From: Nemertoderma westbladi | Taxonomy: Eukaryota; Xenacoelomorpha; Nemertodermatida; Nemertodermatidae | Direction of reading: 5' to 3' | Length of the DNA stretch: 44,441 nucleotides | Assembly: GCA_032718475.1 (NCBI GenBank) | Contig: JAUCBJ010001137.1 | Location: forward strand, 1 to 44,441 | In this document: in pieces, positions 33,286 to 41,976 of the stretch | How the letters are laid out: each line of letters opens with the position of its first letter | Numbering within the stretch: the stretch's first letter is position 1 | Position numbers and translations under genes: made by a program | Notes under the pieces: model-generated | What the model was told of the DNA's origin: nothing | The model's database searches: none | What the model saw: only the letters and a program-made list of their open reading frames with translations

Positions 33286-33875
33286 TGCGTCAGTGCCTCA
33301 GTGAGTCATAGTCTATGCCTCAGTGAGGCATACTCTATGCCTCAGTGCCTCAGTGAGGCAGAGTCTATGCCTCAGTGAGGCATAGTCTATGCCTCAGTGC
33401 CTCAGTGAGTCATACATAGTCTATGCCTCAGTGAGGCATAGTCTATGCCTCAGTGCCTCAGTGAGGCATTGCCTATGCCTCAGTGAGGCATAGTCTATGC
33501 CTCAGTGCCTCAGTGAGGCATAGTCTATGCCTCAGTGAGTCATAGTCTATGCCTCAGTGAGGCATAGTCTATGCCTCAGTGAGGCATAGTCTATGCCTCA
33601 GTGCCTCAGTGAGGCATAGTCTATGCCTCAGTGAGTCATAGTCTATGCCTCAGTGAGGCATAGTCTATGCCTCAATGCCTTAGTGAGGCATAGTCTATGC
33701 CTCAGTGAGGCATAGTCTATGCCTCAATGCCTTAGTGAGGCATAGTCTATGCCTCAGTGAGGCATAGTCTATGCCTCAGTGAGGCATAGTCTATGCCTCA
33801 GTGCCTCAGTGAGTCATAGTCTATGCCTCAGTGAGGCATAGTCTATGCCTCAGTGCCTCAGTGAGGCATAGTCTG
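33286..33875 (-). repeat. Right array of the same 22-bp satellite, inverted relative to the left array
   Basis: The units read GAGGCATAGTCTATGCCTC plus AGT, i.e. the reverse complement of the left array unit; the centre base is T throughout. About 25 units with the same CCTCAGTGCCTCAGTGAGGC half-unit variants. With the left array it makes a long imperfect inverted repeat separated by about 1.9 kb. Its outer edge (33875, then GTGTCAGGTC) does not match the outer edge of the left array. Confidence 0.95.
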
Positions 33876-33942
33876 TGTCAGGTCTTAAATGAGAGTCTTA
33901 CAAATTCGAACGTCAACGAACAAATTCGAAGGTTACTGTTCC

Positions 33943-34108
33943 ACCTTGGTGTAGTGGTTGCGTTGAATTCACATCTCCCGTATGTCATGGGTTCGATCCC
34001 TGCATGAACCAGGGCAGTTTTCGTTCGGTCAGCAATAGGCCTAACGTTGCAAAATGCAGTATTATTGCCTAGTAACCAATTCATGGCTACCGTATGGTTT
34101 TCACTTTG
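33943..34108 (+). repeat. tRNA-derived SINE head (A and B boxes)
   Basis: TGGTGTAGTGG at 33947-33957 fits the Pol III A box and GGTTCGATCCC at 33990-34000 fits the B box, 32 bp apart, as in tRNAs. The sequence cannot be folded into a full cloverleaf by eye and no anticodon loop is convincing, so a tRNA-derived SINE or tRNA pseudogene is more likely than a tRNA gene. The body continues to about 34108, where the tandem unit begins. Confidence 0.6.
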
Positions 34109-34620
34109 AGACATTTCGCCCTCTAGCGGCAGACTGGGGAACTTCATACTACTCTGTGACTCTGCAAAAGATATAGCCTATGCCGTAGTAGATGCCGATT
34201 GGGGGGTCAAATTAAGTAATAATATATCTAAATAAGCCTCAAACATCTTGCCTCATGGCTCGCCCCTTAGAACCCTTAAGCAATATAACTTCATAGTTTT
34301 GCGGATTGTAAATAACAAAGCTAGAGAAGATGTTAATTTTAAATAATACGCCCTCTAGCGGTAGACAGGGGAACTTCATACTACTCTATGGCTCCGCAAA
34401 AGATATGGCCTATGCCGTAGTAGATGCCGATTGGGGGGTCAAAATTAAGTAATAATATATCCAAATAAGCCTCAAACATCTTGCCTCATGGCTCGCCCCT
34501 TAGAACTCTTAAGCAATATAACTTCATAGTTTTGCGGATTGTAAATAACAAAGCTAGAGAAGATGTTAATTTTCAAATAATACGCCCTCTAGCGGCAGAC
34601 TATGGAACTGCAGACGGCTG
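34109..34620 (+). repeat. ~237-bp unit in two tandem copies plus a partial third
   Basis: CGCCCTCTAGCGGCAGACTG starts copies at about 34109 and 34349, and a partial copy at about 34584. The two full copies are over 95% alike. The motif CTCTAGCGGCAGAC (reverse: GCCACTAGAGGGCG) also appears near 44080. Confidence 0.85.
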
Positions 34621-35236
34621 GATATAGGTAAGAGTAATTAGTAATCAGAGGTGTCACGAGATAGGGGGCGGGGCGCTTGGATACAACTATTATTAATTGG
34701 CTGTTGCTTTGTTAAAGCTAATTGGGGGTCAAAGGTCAACGATAAAGCTGTCTGGAGTAATTAGTTACCAGTAAGGGAGCTGTATACCCTATGTCTAAGT
34801 ATAACGAGATGAAAGTCAATGAGGTCATATAGAAACCAATATATAAAACTAATTATTGGTAAATGTAAAATAAAGCACAAATGAATAATAAATAGGTATT
34901 AATGAATAAAAGAGCTGCGGTGTCAATTATGACACCCTCTTCCCCCTCTATGCGACAGTTGGACATCACTGATGACCCATTGTGTGTCAGGGCGCTAATC
35001 AGTCTGATTAATTACGATAATCAATTAAACCCTAATTAGGAGTCATATGACACCTGTTAGTCCTGTATGACACCTGTCAATTAGGGTCTAATTAGCCTAA
35101 TTGGGAGGTGTCACCCAGACAGTCTGGCGCCAATGACACCCAATGACACCCATAGGGTGATAATTGGGTGTCATATGACATCCAATGGGTGTCAGTTAGG
35201 TCCAACTGTCGCAAAGAGGAGGAAGACCCTACTACT
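34621..35236. mobile_element. Second member of the foldback DNA element family, partial
   Basis: It shares long stretches with the 347-1810 element: GGGGTCAAAGGTCAA (near 34725), the GACAGTTGGAC / GTCCAACTGTC module (about 34932-35228, itself an inverted repeat of about 45 bp ends), and the terminus CCTACTACT at 35228-35236, directly against LINE-2nd. No matching left terminus was found, so it is truncated or rearranged. Confidence 0.7.
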
Positions 35237-35713
35237 AACCTGTTGGTTTATTAGCTCCTGTAAATTAACTGAAGTACAGCCTGTTCAGGGACCTAGATGC
35301 AGCCTTAACTGCATTCTTGGCCGCTGCAGTCTGTTTGAGTCGGGACTCTTTCTGCGCCTTGTAGAGGTCATTTCGGCACTTCTGAATTTTGTTGTCAGTC
35401 CAGGGGGCCCGTTTCCTGTTTCGAGGGTATACAGGAACTGTTTCTGCAGCTGCTAACTTAACTGCCTCTGTGAAAGCAGTATAGCCCTCACAGTGATCTA
35501 CCGCCTCAGAGGCAAGAACCTCATACCTGTTGCTCAGCTGTAGTGTGAAGCTGGATCTCACACTTGGCTGTTGCAACAGAGAGGACCAGTCATGCCGCGG
35601 CAAGGCAGATTTCGTTGTTCTGCTAGCACGCAGACTAAGTCTTACCTTGGCCACAATAAGGCGGTGATCACTGGAGAAGGGTCGTAGTGTAAATGCATTA
35701 CAGTCTTGTATAG

Positions 35714-36232
35714 ATCATTGGTCAGGTCAGGTATTCTAGGTCATTGATCAAGAAAACTTGCCACCTCCATGCAGCATAGAGGAGGTGCCACCTGTAGCTG
35801 CATAGACCCTCTTACTAGGGCAAATCTGGTCCTGTAACTAGGACCCCCTTCGTTCTGGGATAAGGACGCCCTTGGTCCTGGATTAAGGACCCATATACTT
35901 GGCTGCAGGGGTATATGGCCTGACCAGGCAGATGGTGATCTACCAATGGCTGGTCAGGAGTAGAGTGTTCTCATGTCCACTCTGAGAGCACTTCACTGCG
36001 ACCTGCACCTGGCAGCAAGGGTACAGGGCATGACAACCAGCAGATGAGCTGCAACAGCCAATGGTGGGTCATATACGCCAGAGTAGATATGGGTGATGGG
36101 CCTCATATCTGGCTCCATTGCGACACCCACCCTGTGGAATGGCAAACCAGGGTGTGGTATTTGCCCCGAGAGCTGAAGCCGGCACAGCATTCTTAAAAAT
36201 GCGGCTGCAATGCAGCATGCCGATCCTAGTAG
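35714..36232 (+). mobile_element. LINE-3rd: 0.5-kb internally deleted derivative (5' UTR joined to 3' tail)
   Basis: It begins with the family 5' end (TCAGGTCAGGTATTCTAGGT), runs to GCCCCGAGAGCTGA at about 36177, and then jumps to the last 55 bp of the family (AGCCGGCACAGCATTCTTAA to the CCTAGTAG tail). It is inserted in LINE-2nd between sequences that are adjacent in other copies (TATAG and AGCTCC). Target duplication is at most TAG. It has no coding capacity, so it must be mobilised in trans, a SINE-like way of life. Confidence 0.8.
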
Positions 36233-37267
36233 AGCTCCTATATTTCCTACGAAACAGGCTATGGTCTATCTGGGACTTGTGACCACTGGGTCCACTATGA
36301 GTCTCTAGCTTTCCAGTTCGCTTCTTGAACTGGGTTCCAGCCGAAAACAATCCATTTCCAGAGATAAAATCCTGAAGATGGACGGAATTTCGGTTAACAC
36401 TATTGCTATAGACCCAGGGCGATGTAGGTGATTGATGCAGAGTTGCATTAAAGTCTCCCAGGAATGTTAAGAATGCATGCTGATACACTCTATCAGTAGC
36501 TGCATGTAGATTCTGGTAGAAATTTTCCACCTCATCTACAGGGGCAACACTAGTTGGAGAGTAGCACACAATCAGAACCACCTTAGGAAACTTCTTAGCC
36601 AGTCTTCCAGAACATGAGAAGTGGCAACGGATGATGCGGTTAGTGATTTGGTCTATTTTGTCCAATGTTGCATGTGCAGTTGGATTCATCAATAGACCAA
36701 TTCCACCATTGCCACTATCATCTGCTGAAGCGAGGGCGAGTCGCCTACCGCCCCCATGTCCTTAATCAGAACCTCATCAGTCTGTCCAGTCTGCATTCGG
36801 TGCTCTTGAACACCCACTGCACTAAGAGAAAGCTTATCTGCCAAGGCAGTCAGCTCACCTTGTCGCATTGGGGACCCGAGTGTTAGGGTGTTTACTGAGG
36901 CTAGTCTAGTGACTTGCCTCAGATTCACCAATGGCTTTGTTGGTCGGGGAGAAACATGAGAGTAGCCTCCAACTCCAGAATCCATCTCCCCCTCACAATC
37001 TGGCCTCCCTGGTGACCCAGGGTTTGGGCCAGAAAGGTCATCAGGAAAGGGACTCAAAGAATTGTTTGCCGCTCTCTCTCCAGTAGGGGGTGAGACAGGC
37101 AGCCGGTCAGGAGATAACTGACGCCTGTGAGGCCGATTGTGTCCAGTCATTCCACTGGCCTCTAGTGGCTGGACATCCGCATTACTAATGTAATCCATAG
37201 TGGGGGTTGGGGGGTGCTTTTTTGCCGAGTCAGCTCTCGGGGCAACTACCACACCCTGGTTTGCCAT
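36233..37267 (-). pseudogene. Endonuclease-region frames of LINE-2nd
   Basis: Two overlapping minus-strand frames (37267-36689 and 36692-36233) encode the N-terminal linker (PFPDDLSGPNPGSPGRPDC) and APE endonuclease motifs: VGVQEHRMQTGQTDEV, then after a frame change VCYSPTSVAP, FLTFLGDFNATL and KSQIDHSLFRRKY. It is better preserved than the plus-strand copy in this part. The coding sequence stops at 36233, where the short LINE copy was inserted, and goes on at 35713. Confidence 0.8.
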
Positions 37268-37682
37268 TCCACAGGGTGGGTGTGGCAGTGGAGTCAGATA
37301 TGAGGCCCATCACCCATATCTACTCTGGCGCACATGACCCACCATTGGCTGTGCAGGTCATCTGCTGGGTCATGCCCTGTACCCCTGCTGCCAGGTGCAG
37401 GTCGCAGTGAAGTGCACTCAGAGTGGACATGAGAACACTCTACTCCTGACCAGCCATTGGTAGATCACCATCTGCCTGGCCAGGCCATATACCCCTGCAG
37501 CCAAGTATATGGGTCCTTAATCCAGGACCAAGGGCGTCCTTATCCCAGAACGAAGGGGGTACTAGTTACAGGACCAGATTTGCCCCAGTAAGAGGGTCTA
37601 TGCAGCTACAGGTGGCACCTCCTTTATGCTGCATGGAGGTGGCAAGTTTTCTTGATCAATGACCTAGAATACCTGACCTGGC

Positions 37683-38484
37683 CTCAGAATCACTAGAGGG
37701 AGCCCAACGGCTCCTCAGCTCATTAGAACATGCTGCTTCTAGTGTTGGTCTTTTTATTAACGTCAGAAAGACCAAAATTTTGACAGTTAACTTTGAAAGT
37801 CCTCAGCAAGTCTCTGATCGGATGAGCATAAGCTCAAAGGATGGTATGCTTGAGCATGTGGACGACTTCTGTTACCTGGGATCATGGATCCGGAAGTCAG
37901 GTGAGGACCTTCGAATACGTAAGGGAAAGGCATGGGCAGCCTTGAATCGGCTTTCCAGGATTTGGAAGTGACCGAGAATTAATCGGAAACTTAAGGCCCG
38001 AATATTTAGAGCAGCAGTAGTTCCAGTACTCCTCTATGGGAGTCCATGCTGGGCTCTAACTGCTGAGGACACCAAATCTCTGGATGGCACATTCACAAGA
38101 ATACTACGCCGGGTTCATTGTGTCAAATACAATGCACACATCTTCAACCAGACACTATATAACATTGGAGGTGTCTCATTGGTTCCCCCAAGCTTAACAC
38201 TAGAACAAAATCGCCTCCACTTTGCAGGACATTGCTTTCGCCGTGAGGACCAGCCAGTGCATAATCTTGTACTTTGGCAGCCTCATGGAGTGAATAAGAA
38301 TGGTGGACAGCCCATGACTTTCTTGAGGCGTATCTTAAAGGACACTGGCCTTGAAGATGCGGATGATCTAGCAAATGTCATGGGTGATAGGGAGTTGTGG
38401 CGGCGCAATTTTGTCGACAAGCCGGCACAGCATTCTTAAAAATGCAGGTGCAATGCAGCATGCCGATACTAGTAGTAGTAGTAC
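37683..38484 (+). pseudogene. 3' part of the LINE-1st reverse transcriptase and 3' UTR
   Basis: It continues 29672 after the nested insertion: SSLEHAASSVGLFIN, VDDFCYLGSWIRKSG, then after TGA at about 37969 the LYGSPCWALTAEDT segment and FAGHCFRREDQ, to the stop at 38437-38439. The 3' UTR ends with TAG repeats, then the 14-bp duplication. Confidence 0.85.
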
Positions 38485-38498
38485 TAGGCAACTATATT

Positions 38499-38883
38499 AG
38501 GGCGACCTAACCAGAAAATATCGCTATCCCACATGTGTTTAGGGTGGGGCGTATATATTTAATGTACAACGACTCCGTAAATAAGATATCAAAGCTATTC
38601 GTACTATTATATTTTATAATCATTGGGTTACATATAAATCTCAGTTTTATTGCCCGACAAAATTTAGTTACAAAATTGACAAACTTTCCAAAAAAAATTG
38701 TAAATAGGCCTACCTTGGGTATGTAGATCACGAAAATCCCATGCTCCAAAATATTGTTGTCACAATCTTTTCAAGCCCTACACCACTTATATTAAAAAAA
38801 ACATGTATTATTATTGTTTATTGTATAGTGATTAACTCATTAATAAAATTGAACAGAAAGAAACTCTCGAGATTACTCGTAGA
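38499..38883. other. 3' flank of the P450 gene
   Basis: AT-rich without a gene. The minus strand has AATAAA at 38822-38817, 62 bases past the P450 stop codon, the likely polyadenylation signal. Confidence 0.5.
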
Positions 38884-40035
38884 TTACTTAACAAACAATC
38901 CAAAAGGATGCAGGGTTTTCTTGAACAGATAACGAATGCTGACGTCAATGAAGGTAATGGAGGCAGCGAAAATCCCGGGGTCCAAGTTCATGGCGTAGGC
39001 TTTCACCTTTGCACATTTTTTCCAAAAACCGAGGCCAATCCAGAATGGAATATTGAATAAGTTATGAGTGGCCTGTTCGGATTCAGCTTTGTCAAGAAGT
39101 CGGTTCACTAACTCCTTATGCCCTGGATTCTCATCTCGATTAAACGATACGACAACCGGCGTTCCTTTAGTCATGCGTGGAAAGTGTATGAAACTTTTTG
39201 GTACGTAGAAAGTTGCCCGAGACAAAAAAGCGACCACTGCAATTTTAGTTACTTGTCTGGAAAAGGTTTTTGCTGGACAACCTCTCTTATATCCCTGACC
39301 AAATATTACAAAGTAACTTTTACCAGGTGTCTCCTTTGTCGGCACTGATTGTGGACTCCAGTCTTCCCATCTCTCAGGAATGAACTTGTCGCCATCATCC
39401 CACATCATACTGTTGCATCCACGTATATCTAACCCGAGGGTCTCCCCTTTAGTGAATGTAAGACCCTTGTAAGTGAATGTTTCAAAAACTTCTCTTGTTG
39501 TCTTAGGGAATTGAGGAAACATACGGAGTGACTCATTGACTACCCAATCCAGGTATGTATCATGAATTATTTCGTCACTGTCTAATTCCTCTGCATTGCG
39601 CTCCAAAAGCGACAACAACTTACCATAAACTCTAGGGATTAAGAGAATCTCGGTCATACAATGACCGATGCATTCCATTATCTGTTGAATCGCAGTATAG
39701 AATATCATCGTTCCAATATGCTCAGTAAGCATTACAATGTTCCCATTCTCTTCCATGAACTCCCGAAAATGTCCATCTTCTACCGAATTCAAAACCAACT
39801 TCTTTAATTCCTGATGCATTTCGTGGCGGACTCTCGTTGATTTCAATCCTGTCCCAATAAAGACTGAATTCATGTTTTTGTGAGCCGTGTAAAATATCCG
39901 CACGATATCATCTGAGGCTTCTTGATCAAAGACTAGATCTAACATAATTGCAGAAAGCAAATATCTCACTTCTTCCTGAATTATTGTAGATGTTACGCCT
40001 ATTTTTTGCTTCGAAATTATCCACTCGTTTACCAT
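38884..40035 (-). CDS. Cytochrome P450, C-terminal ~380 residues in one exon, atypical heme loop
   Basis: Minus-strand frame, ATG at 40035, stop at 38884-38886, 383 aa. P450 landmarks: ESLR (residues 168-171, the K-helix ExxR), FIPERW (218-223, the PERF region) and the heme loop FGQGYKRGC (245-253) with the cysteine ligand at 253. The loop has one residue more between Gly and Cys than the usual FxxGxRxC. The region that should be the I helix (about 100-125) lacks the AGx(D/E)T oxygen-activation motif, and 130 residues follow the cysteine instead of about 60. Open frame continues upstream of the ATG to about 40143 (WPPGKKYRQL, C-helix-like W..K/R), so the true N-terminus with the membrane anchor should be in an upstream exon or is lost. 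TACAG at 40147-40146 could be a splice acceptor. Role: probable heme enzyme of small-molecule metabolism; the missing Thr may mean an isomerase/dehydratase-type P450 and not a monooxygenase. Confidence 0.85.
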   Translation of the reverse strand: MVNEWIISKQKIGVTSTIIQEEVRYLLSAIMLDLVFDQEASDDIVRIFYTAHKNMNSVFIGTGLKSTRVRHEMHQELKKLVLNSVEDGHFREFMEENGNIVMLTEHIGTMIFYTAIQQIMECIGHCMTEILLIPRVYGKLLSLLERNAEELDSDEIIHDTYLDWVVNESLRMFPQFPKTTREVFETFTYKGLTFTKGETLGLDIRGCNSMMWDDGDKFIPERWEDWSPQSVPTKETPGKSYFVIFGQGYKRGCPAKTFSRQVTKIAVVAFLSRATFYVPKSFIHFPRMTKGTPVVVSFNRDENPGHKELVNRLLDKAESEQATHNLFNIPFWIGLGFWKKCAKVKAYAMNLDPGIFAASITFIDVSIRYLFKKTLHPFGLFVK

Positions 40036-40143
40036 TCTATCAATAATGACACCAATCCTTTTGGGGGTGAATTTAGCTAGAAGATACGATGTAATTTTGC
40101 ATAGTTGCCTGTATTTCTTTCCGGGTGGCCACGACTCTTCCTG
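40036..40143 (-). CDS. Probable upstream continuation of the P450 exon
   Basis: In frame with the P450, the minus strand reads through ...QEESWPPGKKYRQLC... and ...AKFTPKRIGVIIDR... into the annotated Met, and hits a stop (TAA) at about 40158-40156. The sequence looks like a P450 C/D-helix region. Either the exon starts at an acceptor near 40146 or this is 5' UTR read in frame; the protein-like quality favours an exon. Confidence 0.6.
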
Positions 40144-40330
40144 CCCTGTACGAGTTTATATGAATAGAAAAGTAATGACATAATCTCGCTGCTGATTGGA
40201 TGAGCTATGGCCCTCCCTTCACACTATATGTGAAGAATGCAAGGTTTTCAAGCACGACTTGCCCTGTACGAGTTTATATGAATAGAAATAGTTAGTGAAT
40301 TACATAATCTCAAAGCGGATTGGCTAATCT
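40141..40330 (-). promoter_or_regulatory. Tandemly duplicated CCAAT + TATAAA unit upstream of the P450 exon
   Basis: On the minus strand CCAATC lies at 40199-40194 and TATAAACTCGTACAGGGCA at 40160-40142. A second similar pair lies about 116 bp further upstream (CCAATC near 40315, TATAAACTCGTACAGGGCA at 40276-40258). The CCAAT-to-TATA distance is 35-40 bp in each. Either this is a promoter duplication, which would drive a transcript starting near 40130, or a duplicated intron end with acceptor GTACAG. Confidence 0.45.
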
Positions 40331-41120
40331 ATGCGCCTGGGCCCCCATGTACAAGCTTACAATATTTTAAAACACGAGCGTGGCTAAATACAGCGCACAT
40401 GTGAAGTTTCCCAGGCGTGTTTTTCTATTACACCACCCCCACCCCCCGGTGTATCTGTATGAATAATTTTATTATTACCTTTCTCCTTCAATTTGTAACA
40501 TAATCTTTTATAGTTTTGGTTAGAAAAAGCCCTCTCTGTAACCTGCTCCTTTCCCTCAATTGATAACAACACAGTAATAACAACATAATAAAATGCTACA
40601 TCAGTATACCGGGTACCTTTAGCAGTATAAGTATTACAGTAAAACACGTCCGTGGCTTCTTCGCGCAGCACGAGACTATACATACGTACAAAGTTTGGTT
40701 TAATCTCAACAATATGATTGATAGACTTACTTCGGCCGGTTTTTATCCAAAATCTGAAATTACCGGTACCGATTGACCGACTGTCTCTTTTTTGACCAAA
40801 CTTCAAGTTCTTTTCAAATTTTTGACGTACTGCATACGTACCTACCAAGTTTGTACCAACCTCAACACCCCTACTTGTTTTTAAACTTGTTGCGCATTGT
40901 CAAACCGGCATTTATTAAGTACAAAACTATCTCTCCGCCTGGAGACATTTCTGATTAATTATGCTCACGCCACGCTCGACGCGGAATATATGGATTTATG
41001 TATTTATTTATAAGTGGACTGCTCGTGTGGAAGCACACGACAAGGACAATGACCGCTCATACAGTGAGACAGACAGCAAACAGACACCATATTGCGGATT
41101 TCATTGCCATGCTTTGCTTA
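40331..41120. other. Intergenic or intron, no gene recognised
   Basis: No supported gene. A minus-strand frame at 40384-40848 is open for 154 codons but has no ATG start and no recognisable motif. Motifs such as ACCGGTACC recur. If the P450 has upstream exons, this may be intron, but none of the short frames shows P450 N-terminal features. Confidence 0.35.
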
Positions 41121-41225
41121 CTAATATGCTAGTACATGCACAGCTTCTACTGGATAAGGTAGAGAGTGCTGCTAATATGCTAGTACATGCACAGCTTCTA
41201 CTGAATAAGCTAATAACTAATATGC
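41121..41225 (+). repeat. ~52-bp tandem duplication
   Basis: TAATATGCTAGTACATGCAC then AGCTTCTACTG occurs at about 41123 and 41174, with a degenerate third TAATATGCTA at about 41219. Confidence 0.8.
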
Positions 41226-41289
41226 TACCAAGACCAAATTCATTACTTTTAATGTGAATGAAAGCGAGACCAGTTGACCACCATCGATA

Positions 41290-41420
41290 ATAATGAACCA
41301 AAATACGTCGATAACTTTCAGTACCTTGGGTCATGGATAGAGAGTAGAAAAAAAGGCAAAGAAGTTAGGAAAGTCTAGGCATGGGTAGCGAGCTCTATCA
41401 AAGATGGATACCATCAGGCC
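41290..41420 (+). pseudogene. Fragment of a LINE reverse transcriptase (related family)
   Basis: Plus-strand translation gives a YLGSWIES segment near 41318-41342 after a VDNFQ-like start, with an AW following, matching the VDDFCYLGSWI...AWAALNRL region of the RTE-like LINE but diverged. It has stops and is only ~130 bp. Confidence 0.6.
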
Positions 41421-41976
41421 TCTCCAGGCATCTGAACACCATGTTCATTGCGCCACAGGGATGATACCTGGACTCTGAATAAATTTATTTGAACAACGAA
41501 TTGATGGTTGTTACACAAGACGTTGTTTCACTTATTAATCATATGGAGATAATCTATACCTATAAAAATCAAATTCTGTCTGTCATGTCTACAAATTATG
41601 TCTATAACATTAACCAGCGGTCGTTATAGGCCACTTTTCGAAAAGTTTAATTCACGTTCGGTACCGGTACTGGGTACCGGTACGTCAGTAGGCCTATACC
41701 GGTACCAGTACGCCAGTAGGCCTATGCCGTTAGCGGGAAATACCGGGTAACATGTCTCGGGTATTGCCTGCTAGTTAATTATAAATCTTATTTTACAAGG
41801 TGGGATATTTCATTCACTAAAGAAAATTAATCAATATCGATTACCGATATTTATTGCAAATAAACCAAAGAATTTGTCCATCATTCACCATACTTGCAAT
41901 TATCAACATTTTACAGTTTTTACAAACATTTATTTAACCATATAATATATTTAGGGTCTAATTGATCGCAAACGAA
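41421..41976. other. 3' flank of the sulfotransferase gene
   Basis: No gene seen. ACCGGTACC/GTAGGCCTAT motifs cluster at 41660-41730. AATAAA on the minus strand at 41934-41929 lies 43 bases past the sulfotransferase stop and is the likely polyadenylation signal; another is at 41852-41847. Confidence 0.5.

Larger units (their letters stand above)
29673..37682 (-). mobile_element. LINE-2nd: minus-strand copy of the same family inserted into LINE-1st, itself interrupted
   Basis: It is flanked by CTCAGAATCACTA at 29660-29672 and 37683-37695. Its 5' end is at 37682 (reading GGCCAGGTCAGGTATTCTAG on the minus strand) and its 3' end, with a short TAG tail, at 29673. Its own DNA is 37682-36233 (5' UTR, endonuclease), 35713-35237 (between endonuclease and RT) and 30771-29673 (end of RT and 3' UTR; 284 codons open at 30563-29709, including the FADD motif near 30480). 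About 720 bp of the RT gene are missing where the 30772-35236 block sits. A shorter copy lies at 35714-36232. Confidence 0.88.
26894..38484 (+). mobile_element. LINE-1st: near full-length RTE-like non-LTR retrotransposon, plus strand, split by later insertions
   Basis: The 14-bp duplication TAGGCAACTATATT occurs at 26880-26893 and 38485-38498. The element's own sequence is 26894-29672 (5' UTR, endonuclease, most of reverse transcriptase) and 37683-38484 (rest of reverse transcriptase, 3' UTR and TAG-repeat tail). The middle (29673-37682) is a second copy on the other strand that split it inside the RT gene, just after the FADD motif. The two halves join exactly at the 13-bp repeat CTCAGAATCACTA. 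About 25 bp of the family's 5' end (as seen at 37682) are missing. Confidence 0.9.

Noticed and set aside
40384-40848. Minus-strand 154-codon frame upstream of the P450
   Set aside because: It has no ATG start, no recognisable domain and an Arg/Lys-rich random look; it does not supply the missing P450 N-terminus.
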